Part shown: positions 23,233 through 31,800 of the stretch, in pieces
How the letters are laid out: each line of letters begins with the position of its first letter
Position numbering within the stretch: the stretch's first letter is position 1
Virus record (IMG/VR): IMGVR_UViG_3300028897_000412
Span: 1 to 36,220 of that record
Direction: 5' to 3' (one strand)
Source: a virus
Length of the DNA: 36,220 nt
Translations under genes and position numbers: made by a program
Notes under the pieces: model-generated
The model's database searches: none
Told to the model about the DNA's origin: nothing
The model's input: only the letters and a program-made list of their open reading frames with translations

Positions 23233-25706
23233 TCCACAACCTCACCCATGTCCCAACCCTCTTTCAATTTCTGCACTATGATCTGGTCGGGATCGCGCTG
23301 ATACACCGTGCCGAAATTGCCCACCTGTTCGCGTATCGCCCCGGTTTCGTAGGCTACGGGCCAGCACCCGGCGTTCAATGCTTCGTAAATCGCCACCGAG
23401 GCCGATTCATAGATTGACGGGTGAAAATAAATCTTGCTATTGCCCATCATCTCGGCCACTTGCGATTTCGGAACATCAATCCAATAATCAACCCCGGATT
23501 GCTCGATGTGTTTGTTGCCGCCTATCGCGCAGATAGCCCCTTTAAGATTATTGTCTTTGACTACCCGCAAAAATTCCTCTACCCTTTTTTCCGCCGTGTT
23601 GGTTCGTGTGGCATAGCAAATGTCATACTTGCGCTCGCTGAGCGGCTTTGCGGCTTCCCTAAACATCTCGTAGCTATACGGTGGGAAAATCCACCTGTCG
23701 CATTTCAGCTCCCGGCATTTCGTTTCCGTATTAGTCCAGTATTCCTTTACTGGGCCTAAAGCCGTTCCTGTCGGGGAAATTGTCCAGCTTATAACTGGCG
23801 GCGCCCCCTTTGCTTCCACGGCACGTTGAGCTACTACCCAAGAAGCAAAAATTAAATCCCTGCCGCGCCACTCTTCTGGAGCCTCACCGTAAATCCTTTT
23901 CAGCGTAAGCCTTACATCTTCATCGGTAAGATACTTTGCGTCGTGCATTCGCAAAACGTCTTCTTCGCTCCGTATGTCTTCCGGATAAAAACACGAGTGT
24001 AAAATCACATCGTGACCAAGGCGCTTGAACGCATCGGCAAATCTCACCATGGTTGACATTCGTCCGGATATTCTTGCTATATTCCATTCGCATACGGTTA
24101 TTTTGAGTTTGCGCCGTGCATTTGCCAGTTCTTGCAATCGTCCCTTTAACCGACCTTCGATTGTCGGCCACTTGGGTACTACTACAGGTTTTGGCTTTCG
24201 GCTACTGTTCTTACCGTGCAAATGAACAACGCTAAAAGTCTCTTGCTGATATTGACTTCTGTAGCCAAGCCATCGCAAGGCATAGCTCAAACGCCAATCC
24301 GGCCACGGGCCAATACACCAATATTCTGATGCTTTCTGTATTGCCGACTTGCGAAAAACATTTGTCGAACCTATTGGGTTGGCAGTCATGTCAGAGCCAT
24401 TCCGGTGGTAGCTGCGACCGTACAAAACGTGGTCTACTTCAAAAACGTCGCCGTGAATCGTCGCCACGTCCTTTGGCGCGCCAATCAAATACGGCCTAAC
24501 ATCATGCCGCATTTCATCATCGTCATCACACATTCTGACCCACTCGTGGCTGGCCTCGGTTATGGCTCTAATTGTCAAATCGCGTGTATGTTGCCAGTAC
24601 CTCAGTAACATCTCTTCAGGGATTTCCGAAAACATGGAGCTGTCTATAGGAAGATCGTCAAAGCTCTGCTCGCGAACCACGATCTTGCTATAATCGGAGT
24701 AGCGCTGGGCTTCGTACTTCACGTTCCACCTGACGTCCGGAGCAACATACAAATTGATTTCGTCCGGATGCTGATAGGTTACTATCGATTTCATCGCCCG
24801 GTGAAATAACCCCTCGGAACGCGATACCAGCATGCTTACCGAGAGTTTTTCTGCGCCCGCTTCCAGTTTCGTCGTCCACCTTTCGACAAACCGTTTCATG
24901 CTGTTTTTCTTGGCTTCGTTGGAGTCGAAAGTTGTTTGAGTCGTAACGGTTGAGTTTTTCAAGTGCCGTATGCCAGTATTTGGCTCATGGTCAACTAGGT
25001 AACCCTTTTCTTTGGCTCTGAAAATAAAGTCGGTATCCGCATACCATGCCGGGGCATATCCTTCGTCGTAGCCGTTAAGACTTTCAAAAGTCTCTCTTCT
25101 CAGTATCATCCCGCCGGAGCCCACATAGAATGATTTGTTCCTTTTTGAACTGCACGGCATTGCCCCGCCGTCAATGGAGATGTACCATAGCTCGGAACCA
25201 ACAATGTCGGCCCCCTGTACCAGCTTTGAAAAAAGGACTCTGATAGTTTTCGGCTCAACGTACTGATCGTTGTCAAAAAACAAAAGCCATTCCCCGGTCG
25301 CCCGTTTCGCCCCTACGTTTCTTCCCATGGCGCAGCCCAGGTTGACCTCGTTTCGTACATAAACAAGGTCTGGTTGTGTCAGCGCCCAATCCCTTGTGCC
25401 GTCACTGGAACCATTGTCTACCAGGATAATTTCGTAAGGCCGCAAATTAGACGCCCGCAGCCTATGGATACATTCCTTGGTTATTTCCAAAAGGTTGTGA
25501 CATACAACAACCACGGAAATCCTGGCGCAGTTGCCACCGGTTTCCATTTCGGTTTTACATTCAGAATCGCTGGGCTCCAGCCCGAAAACGCTTACCTTGA
25601 AAGCGCTCGCCCCGCATCCTTTTTTTTGACACCGAATCGTAACCGGATAGTCTGCATCAAAAGTAAAGCTCCACCCGCAAACAGCACACTCGCCCCTTAG
25701 TCGCAT
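23154..25706 (-). CDS. Multidomain glycosyltransferase: zinc knuckle, GT2, second GT-A-like, GT4-like, 850 aa
   Basis: Residues about 5-40 form a Cys knuckle (ECAVCGW and RCQKKGCG). Residues about 65-270 are a GT2 domain: ISVVVVCHN, EIILVDNGSSDGT, NLGCAMGRNVGA, the LLFFDNDQ acidic motif and WYADTDFIFRA. Residues about 285-530 look like a second GT-A unit, with VSMLVSRSEG, an acidic MCDDDDEM motif and PDWRLSYALRW. Residues about 545-850 are GT-B/GT4-like: VCEWNIARISGRM, SWTISPTGT, DICYATRTN, and the donor-site helix FHPSIYESASVAIYEALNAG. It could therefore add several sugars in sequence in the cytoplasm. The ATG at 25706 has AGGA 9 bases upstream; a GTG two codons earlier overlaps the previous stop. 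The C-terminus overlaps the decarboxylase homologue by up to 79 bases. Domain calls are firm for units 1 and 3, weaker for unit 2. Confidence 0.88.
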   Translation of the reverse strand: MRLRGECAVCGWSFTFDADYPVTIRCQKKGCGASAFKVSVFGLEPSDSECKTEMETGGNCARISVVVVCHNLLEITKECIHRLRASNLRPYEIILVDNGSSDGTRDWALTQPDLVYVRNEVNLGCAMGRNVGAKRATGEWLLFFDNDQYVEPKTIRVLFSKLVQGADIVGSELWYISIDGGAMPCSSKRNKSFYVGSGGMILRRETFESLNGYDEGYAPAWYADTDFIFRAKEKGYLVDHEPNTGIRHLKNSTVTTQTTFDSNEAKKNSMKRFVERWTTKLEAGAEKLSVSMLVSRSEGLFHRAMKSIVTYQHPDEINLYVAPDVRWNVKYEAQRYSDYSKIVVREQSFDDLPIDSSMFSEIPEEMLLRYWQHTRDLTIRAITEASHEWVRMCDDDDEMRHDVRPYLIGAPKDVATIHGDVFEVDHVLYGRSYHRNGSDMTANPIGSTNVFRKSAIQKASEYWCIGPWPDWRLSYALRWLGYRSQYQQETFSVVHLHGKNSSRKPKPVVVPKWPTIEGRLKGRLQELANARRKLKITVCEWNIARISGRMSTMVRFADAFKRLGHDVILHSCFYPEDIRSEEDVLRMHDAKYLTDEDVRLTLKRIYGEAPEEWRGRDLIFASWVVAQRAVEAKGAPPVISWTISPTGTALGPVKEYWTNTETKCRELKCDRWIFPPYSYEMFREAAKPLSERKYDICYATRTNTAEKRVEEFLRVVKDNNLKGAICAIGGNKHIEQSGVDYWIDVPKSQVAEMMGNSKIYFHPSIYESASVAIYEALNAGCWPVAYETGAIREQVGNFGTVYQRDPDQIIVQKLKEGWDMGEVVEWGRKYDVDSNIDKLNNWLVQLAKNL

Positions 25707-25708
25707 AT

Positions 25709-25942
25709 TCACTCTTCCTTATGTTTTCTCGCGTAATGCCTTTTGGGATGAATCGGGCAATCGTAACAAACCATAAAACTGCCCGACCGCAGCAACTTAC
25801 ATGAACACTTTCTCTTTTTTTCGATACTTACTGTCTCTTCCGGTTTATGGTCTTGCTTCAGTTCCACATAACACTCCGCACATAAATTCTCGACAGCTCG
25901 CGGACTCTTTTTACAGTTGTCGCACCAAATATCTTTCGGCAT
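25709..25942 (-). CDS. Small Cys-rich (zinc-ribbon-like) protein, 77 aa
   Basis: The protein has two clusters: WCDNC near residue 7 with LCAEC near residue 20, and CSCKLL near residue 46 with VCYDCPIHPKRH near residue 58. This is the spacing of two small zinc-binding knuckles. It is the first gene after the capsid terminator. The only SD-like GGGG lies 9 bases before the ATG and is part of the terminator stem, so initiation may compete with hairpin formation. Its stop lies just before the giant glycosyltransferase start, and that protein also begins with a Cys-rich knuckle. Function unknown; nucleic-acid or protein binding is only a guess. Confidence 0.7.
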   Translation of the reverse strand: MPKDIWCDNCKKSPRAVENLCAECYVELKQDHKPEETVSIEKKRKCSCKLLRSGSFMVCYDCPIHPKRHYARKHKEE

Positions 25943-25944
25943 AG

Positions 25945-25983
25945 AAAAAAGCCCCGTTGTTTAGCTAAGCAAGGACACGGGGC
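25945..25983 (-). terminator. Rho-independent terminator after the capsid gene
   Basis: On the minus strand GCCCCGT pairs with ACGGGGC (25977-25983 with 25951-25957), and the stem is followed by TTTTTT. The 19-base loop contains a TTG/CAA pair and the palindrome TTAGCTAA, so it can extend the hairpin. The run of T ends 2 bases before the start codon of the next gene, so the accessory island begins exactly at the terminator and probably depends on readthrough. Confidence 0.8.
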
Positions 25984-26004
25984 AACGTCCTTTCGGGGCG
26001 GGGA

Positions 26005-26025
26005 GGGGCGCAGGGGGAACGCCCC
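26005..26025 (-). other. Second hairpin in the capsid 3' gap
   Basis: A GGGGCG / CGCCCC stem of 6 bp with a 9-base loop lies between the capsid stop and the terminator. It has no T-run, so it may stabilise the capsid mRNA 3' end rather than terminate. The whole 25943-26041 gap is unusually G-rich on the plus strand and holds no gene. Confidence 0.45.
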
Positions 26026-26041
26026 TTCCTGGGGGATTATC

Positions 26042-27301
26042 TTAGGAATGGGTCAGCATCCGCACGAAAGCAGTAGTTAACGCCGCTTCCAAATCCCACA
26101 TATTCCACAGTTTGAACCGGGTCTTGTTCTCAACGAACAAACCATAGGGGTCAACATGGAGAGCCATGCTGCCGACTCGGCGACCTACCCAAAAATACCG
26201 CAAGTTGCCGAAGGTCAAGAATGCGGTGTTAGCCGCATCAGTACCGGGGCACTTGGTATTCTCGTAGTAGGGGAACCCGTAAATGGTAGGCGGCTTGTTG
26301 CCAGCCGGTTCGTAGAAAATGGGACGACCATTGGAGTCCTTAAGGGTGCGCACGTAATGCATGGCAAGGCCGTGCATGTGGAAAGAAGCATTTTGCTTCC
26401 GGCGTCCGTCAAGTTTCTGGATCATTTCACTGAGCAGATCAGCGGTGGTATTGGCGAACGAAGTTGATCCAGCTCCCATGACAACTGAATGACCACACCA
26501 GGCGGTCAGAAGACCAGAGCAGGGATTGCCAGTACCGTTCCACGCCTGGTTATCCAACTCAAGCCCCATAGCCTCCGCAAACAACTCGGTCAGCCAGGAC
26601 ACTATGTCGTAGTTTGCGTCATACAGGGTCTTGTTTCTCACGGTTGAGTAGGCTCCCACTTCCTGCGGGTCCAGCTCAACTTCCGTGATAGTTGGATCAG
26701 ATGCGGCTGCGGTACTAGACCACGTTACCGATACCCCGGCAGATTCGACAGGCAGCGACAGCTTGCCTGGTCCCATTTCAACCACAGTACCTTGCTGTAG
26801 GATCAGAGACTCTTCACGGGCAAAGCGAACAACCTCGTCCTCCACAACGTCCGGCATGGGCCACAGGTTTCCGGGGTCACCGATTGCGGTTTTTTCCCTG
26901 CGAAGGTGACCGTATTCCTGGTCAAAAAGCTGGCGTGCGCGGTAGTCTTCCTTTACAGCCGCTTCCACGAACAGAACCATATACTTGGCGATCTGCTCGC
27001 GCACCGCATGATCTTCGATGCGGTACTTGTGGCCGCGAAGCTGTTTGTCCATGAGCCGCAAGCCCAGCCGCGAGATACTCCGTCCCAGTTCCTTTTCGAT
27101 GAATCCCTTTACAGGGTCATCTCCCAGGTGAGAAGTATCCCACATCTGGAAAGTGCCAGCCTTCTGCTTTTCGACTGCCTCGGCAATCTTGGCCTGTTCC
27201 TCTTCGGCCTTTTCCTTTGCCTCAAGATAGGCATTGAGCCCGGCGGTTTGCTTTGCCAGGTCTTCAATTACCTCAATCAGTTTCTTTTCGTTCTCTTCCA
27301 T
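26042..27301 (-). CDS. Major capsid protein, HK97 fold
   Basis: A 419-residue protein downstream of the prohead protease. Residues about 1-60 are a highly charged coiled coil (KKLIEVIEDLAKQTAGLNAY and following), typical of the delta domain removed by the protease. The mature part contains the HK97-family core: LPVESAGVSVTWSSTAAAS, LDPQEVGAYSTVRNKTLYDA, the spine-helix region LTELFAEAMGLELDNQAWNG, then GNPCSGLL, YYENTKCPG and LFVENKTRF near the end. It forms the icosahedral shell. AGGAG lies 9 bases before the ATG. Terminator-like hairpins on both sides suggest its transcript level is set apart from its neighbours. Confidence in the family is high; the cleavage site cannot be read from sequence alone. 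Confidence 0.95.
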   Translation of the reverse strand: MEENEKKLIEVIEDLAKQTAGLNAYLEAKEKAEEEQAKIAEAVEKQKAGTFQMWDTSHLGDDPVKGFIEKELGRSISRLGLRLMDKQLRGHKYRIEDHAVREQIAKYMVLFVEAAVKEDYRARQLFDQEYGHLRREKTAIGDPGNLWPMPDVVEDEVVRFAREESLILQQGTVVEMGPGKLSLPVESAGVSVTWSSTAAASDPTITEVELDPQEVGAYSTVRNKTLYDANYDIVSWLTELFAEAMGLELDNQAWNGTGNPCSGLLTAWCGHSVVMGAGSTSFANTTADLLSEMIQKLDGRRKQNASFHMHGLAMHYVRTLKDSNGRPIFYEPAGNKPPTIYGFPYYENTKCPGTDAANTAFLTFGNLRYFWVGRRVGSMALHVDPYGLFVENKTRFKLWNMWDLEAALTTAFVRMLTHS

Positions 27302-27322
27302 CGGGTAGTTCTCCTAAACAAA

Positions 27323-27341
27323 AACCGCCTTTGCGGCGGTT
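27323..27341 (-). terminator. Rho-independent terminator-like hairpin between protease and capsid genes
   Basis: A 7-bp perfect stem (AACCGCC / GGCGGTT, loop of 5) is followed on the minus strand by TTTTTGTTT. It sits in the 70-base gap between the protease stop and the capsid start. It could attenuate readthrough from upstream or act as a processing site; the capsid SD (AGGAG) lies just downstream of it. No separate capsid promoter could be identified with confidence. Confidence 0.65.
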
Positions 27342-27371
27342 GTGATTTTTGGTTATTGGTTTCGTTCTTGC

Positions 27372-28886
27372 TTACTTCTTGCCGATCTTCTCTTTGATGG
27401 AGCGCAAATTGCTTGACACTTCCGCGAGCCTTTCGACAAGTTCATTCGGAATACCGGCTTCATCGACTTCTTGAGTCAAAGCCAGTGCAAAAACGCTATC
27501 GGTTTCGGCATGAGCCTCGGCTTGCGCCAGCCCATCCACCATAACGTCAATTTCTTCCTCGCTCTGCGTTTCGGCAGAGTTTAAAACGTCCTGAATTAAC
27601 TCCTGGGCTCTTTGCAGGTTTTCCTTGTTCTTGCGGTTCAACACCGCGCCAGCCTTCGTTGCCAGAACCACAGCTTGGTCACATATCGGACACATACCAT
27701 TGCCGGTAACCATCAGCTCATTGTCGCTCTCAAGGAAGGGCTCAAGTGCGTTGTTTGCATCCCGCAACTCCCGCATAAGCCTATGAATCTCTTTCTCCAT
27801 TTCTTCGGCAACATTCTTGTAAAATTCCAATTCAGTATCTTTGGCCGGTTCAAATTCGATCCCTTCGCGGCCTTTACAGTGATTACGGGCGGCTTCCGCC
27901 GTCCACACATCTTTCGGATAACGCAAGGCGGCGATTTCGCTCTTTCCACCTTTGATGCCGTAAATAACATCGATACATTTGCCGTCGTGCTTCTGTTCGC
28001 AGTTTTTCCTGGCAAACCTGTCGTATTTGCCCGGATCGTTGATTCGGCAGCTATGCTCGTTCTCATACGGTTTTTGAAAATGGTCTTCTGACGACAAAAA
28101 CTCTTCGTCCGGTCTGTCCTTTGTGTTGGGGTCCAACTCAGGCAGAAATTCGCATTCTTGCGCGTTTGGATCACACACCGGCTCGACTATTTTTATGCGA
28201 CCGTCTTCATCAAATTCAACACCGACCACCCAGTGGCTAGGGGCGTTGATTTCGTGCCAAGTAGTCGGAAACAAAATCCTGGCATCAGAACGTGTCAAAA
28301 CGCCCTTGCCGAATGCTTCCCTAATGGCATCCCTGTTTGAAGGTACTGGAACCCACGACGTTTCCAGTTTTTCGATCGCTTCAAAGTAAATCCCGCGAGG
28401 CCCAAGACCCAATGCAGCCCGCTCTTCTTCTGCCATCGGATTGACCATTGTCTTTGGAATAAACCCGATACTTGTGGCGTTGAGGCTACCAAACTCGACC
28501 ATCTTCCAAGCCGCGTCAGACACCTCATACGTTCCAGGCGGATTGAATTGGTGCAACTCGCGTGTTACGGTATAAACCCGATCACTCTCCTTTTTTTTGC
28601 CAACCTGGTGAGCGAGTATTTTGCCGATAGGTAAAAACGTTCGTCCGTAATCATGTGCATACAACACTGATTTGGTTCCCATGTGATAAGAATGGTCGAT
28701 GCCCTCTTGCCGTATTCGGTCGCCATCGCGATCCTGGGTATCCGCAGAGGTAACAACTTCAACCAATCTTTTTCCGGGGTCTTTTATCGCTCGTTCCATA
28801 AGGGTTTCGACCATATCGCAGCCGTAAACCTCTTGTCCGGCATGTGTGCGCACATTTCCATCCGGATTAAGTATTTTATAACTCAT
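27372..28886 (-). CDS. HK97-type prohead maturation protease with C-terminal scaffold-like extension
   Basis: Residues about 40-195 match the U35/HK97 gp4 prohead protease fold: VEVVTSADTQDRDGD, then YAHDYG (candidate catalytic His78), FGSLNATSIGF (candidate nucleophile Ser139) and EKLETSWVPVPSNRDA. The enzyme cleaves the capsid delta domain and itself during head maturation. Residues about 265-345 carry a Cys-containing segment (ENEHSCRINDP, YPKDVWT, NHCKG) that I recall next to proteases in other phages, then a long helical region, a MCPICD motif and coiled-coil-like helices that may act as scaffold. At 504 aa it is more than twice the usual protease length. The start has GGAG 7 bases upstream. 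It directly precedes the capsid gene, as usual. Confidence 0.92.
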   Translation of the reverse strand: MSYKILNPDGNVRTHAGQEVYGCDMVETLMERAIKDPGKRLVEVVTSADTQDRDGDRIRQEGIDHSYHMGTKSVLYAHDYGRTFLPIGKILAHQVGKKKESDRVYTVTRELHQFNPPGTYEVSDAAWKMVEFGSLNATSIGFIPKTMVNPMAEEERAALGLGPRGIYFEAIEKLETSWVPVPSNRDAIREAFGKGVLTRSDARILFPTTWHEINAPSHWVVGVEFDEDGRIKIVEPVCDPNAQECEFLPELDPNTKDRPDEEFLSSEDHFQKPYENEHSCRINDPGKYDRFARKNCEQKHDGKCIDVIYGIKGGKSEIAALRYPKDVWTAEAARNHCKGREGIEFEPAKDTELEFYKNVAEEMEKEIHRLMRELRDANNALEPFLESDNELMVTGNGMCPICDQAVVLATKAGAVLNRKNKENLQRAQELIQDVLNSAETQSEEEIDVMVDGLAQAEAHAETDSVFALALTQEVDEAGIPNELVERLAEVSSNLRSIKEKIGKK

Positions 28887-28897
28887 TTGGTTGCTCC

Positions 28898-31800
28898 TTA
28901 TGTCGCAATGATAAAAACTTCATTGTCATCATTGAGTTTTTTAAGTTTTTTCTCTAATTCTTTTATTTTGTCCTCTACGTACAAGATCATCGTAGCCGTA
29001 GAGTAAACATAGCTTGTTTCGGCAGCGTAAGTCCCTGTAATTTGTAGCTTCGCCCCGTCACTCTGCCACACAAACACGGGACAAAAATCTGTATCCCCGT
29101 CGCCATACGCAACCAGCCAACCATCGCTTTTGACTGTAAATAGTCGTAAAAATTTTACGTTGCTTTTGCCAGTTGCTCTAGGCCCGCCACTTCCTTCTAT
29201 AGGATAGGAAAAAGTTTGCGGTATGTATTCTGTATCAGCTTCGCCCCTTACCTCAATACGGCCCCAGGACAGTTTGTACTCAAAAACATTTACCCAAAGG
29301 AGCCGTGGCGGCGGCTTAAAGATATAGTGCGGGCCCGTGGAAATCGGAACGTGAGGTGCCAATTCGGTATTGGCGGCACCGGACGTTTCAACAACCCCGG
29401 AACCTTGGTAAACATTGATCCCCTTGATTGAGGTTTCAATGTGAGCCGCGCCGCCTGTTTGGATAGTTCCGGAGCCGATCCAGCTAAGGCTCTTTCCTAT
29501 AACAGCACTGCCGGATACGGCAATTTGCCCGGAGCCGACATATTCGAAAACATCAATTCTTTCAATGTCAGCGGCTCCACCTGTAACAATTCCCCCCGCC
29601 CCAACGTAAGAATAAACCGCTGTTATAGATGTTATCGCCGCACCGCCGGTTGTCGCGGTTCCGGATGCTTCGTATATGAAAAGTTGGCTTATTCCGGTAT
29701 CAGCAGCTCCACCGGTTTGAATCGATCCGCTGGCTTCGAAAGTAAGCGTTTTGGCGACCTCGGCTTCGCCGGAAACTATTATTTCACCGCTGCCGACATA
29801 GCCGAAAAATTCAATCAAAACAGCGTCAGCCGCGCCACCTGTTTCGATTTGCCCGCTGGCTTCGTAACTAAAGGAAGTTATCTCGACATAATCAGCGCTG
29901 CCGCCAGTTTGTATCGTACCGGATGAAATCCAGCTAAGCGTCTTGGCTAAGGTTGCCGTGCCGGAAACCGTTATTTGCCCGGAGCCTTCAAAGGCTTTCG
30001 TGCGACAAATCTCGGCGACGCCGAAAGTTTGTACTCCCCCTGAACCTTCGTAGGTTTTTGTGCGCGACACATTAGCCGCGCCATTTGTGGCTATTTGCCC
30101 GGAACCTTCGTAAGTCCAGACGCCGCCCATGGAACAGTCTGCGGCACCACTTACAGTAATACCGCCAGACGCTTCAACAACAACCGTTATGACAACGAGT
30201 GCCGCCCCACTGATTGCGATTCCGCCGGTTGCCGTATGGCAAAAGGTTCTTTTGACTATAGCGGAGCCACCGGTTACCGCAGACCCCGTACCCTCGTATG
30301 GATATACTAAGGCTTGCCCTGTTTGCGCTGCACCTTCTGTCTGGATTGACCCGGTTGCTTCAAAATCTTTTGTTGTCGAAACAGAAGCGGCTCCGGATAT
30401 GGTTATTTCTCCAGAGCCGACATAAATCTCGACCTCTATTAAAACTGTATTTGCCGAGCCAAAACTCTGAACAGCACCACTGGCTGTAAATACCTTTGTT
30501 TTTGACCTGTCGGCGGAGCCTGAAACCGTTATCGTACCGGACGCTATAAAACCTTTTGTCTTGGCAAGATCAGCCGCACCGGAAACTGTTATTTGGCCGG
30601 AGCCCTCGTAAGACTTCGTTCGACAATAATCGGCAGCGCCTGAAGTTTGTGTCTTGCCAGAACCCGTATAGGCCCACGTTCCTGCCGTTCCTGTAGTTGC
30701 GGCTCCTGACATGTAAACTGTGCCGGAACCTTCGTAGGGAAAGACCCTGGCAAGCTCTGTACTTGCCGCGCCGGAAGTGGTTATCTGGCCCGACGCTTCG
30801 TAAATACAGATGTGCTCATAGGAAGTGCTTGCAGCGCCGCCGGTTGTTATTTCTCCAGAGCCAATCCAGCTCAACGTTTTGGCAAGATCAGCCGCGCCTG
30901 AAAGATCGATCGCCCCGGATGCTTCGTAGGTTTTTGTCCGGCAATAATCGGCAGCACCGCTGACTATTATTTGTCCCGAACCTTCGTAGGTAAACATACC
31001 AAGGCCGGAAACGTCAGCCGCACCTGAAATTACTATCGTGCCGGAACCAATATGGGTCAGCGTTTTGGCAAGACCGGCTGTGCCGCTTAGTACAACTTGC
31101 CCGGAACCTTCATACGGGAATACTTCCGTCAGTACCGTATCGGCAGACCCGGAAACGGTGACCGCGCCACTTACTTCAAATACCTTTGTTTTGGCAAGGT
31201 CGGCTGCACCCGCAGTTTGTATGTCACCGCTGGCCGTGTACCAATAAACCCTCGACTGTCCCGTAGTAGCAGCACCAGAAGTTGTTATCTGGCCGGACGC
31301 TTCGTAAGCCTTCGTTTTTCCAAGGTCGGCAGCACCGGAAACCGCAACAGTTCCGCTGGCCTCGTAAACACAAATATGATCGTATTCGGTAACCGCAACA
31401 CCAGCAATAACGACAATTCCAGAGCCCTCGTAAAGCCACACATTTCCAAACAAGTATTCGGCGGCACCGGAAATTGTAATCTGTCCGGAACCTTCATACG
31501 ATTTGCTCTTGCTGAAATCTGCCGATCCGGAAGTGGCAATTTGCCCCGATCCGTCGTACACACAAATATGATCGTACTGTGTAGCCGCAGCACCGTCTGT
31601 CTGCACTGCACCGGAGCCGACATAGACAAGTATCTCGACGCCCTCGGTATCCGCAGCACCGCTCGTCGTGATCCCGCCAGTGCCGGAATATACTTTCGTC
31701 TTGCTTACTGTAGCGGAACCACCGATTGTAACCGCGCCCGATCCTTCATAACTAAAGATCGCGCCGGTTGAAGTTTCTGCCGCACCTCCCGTCTGAACAA

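Noticed and set aside
25619-25627. Second frameshift site (A8 run in the glycosyltransferase N-terminus) and the A9 run near 28592 in the protease
   Set aside because: The annotated frame reads through both with family-matching sequence on each side, and no alternative frame continues usefully.
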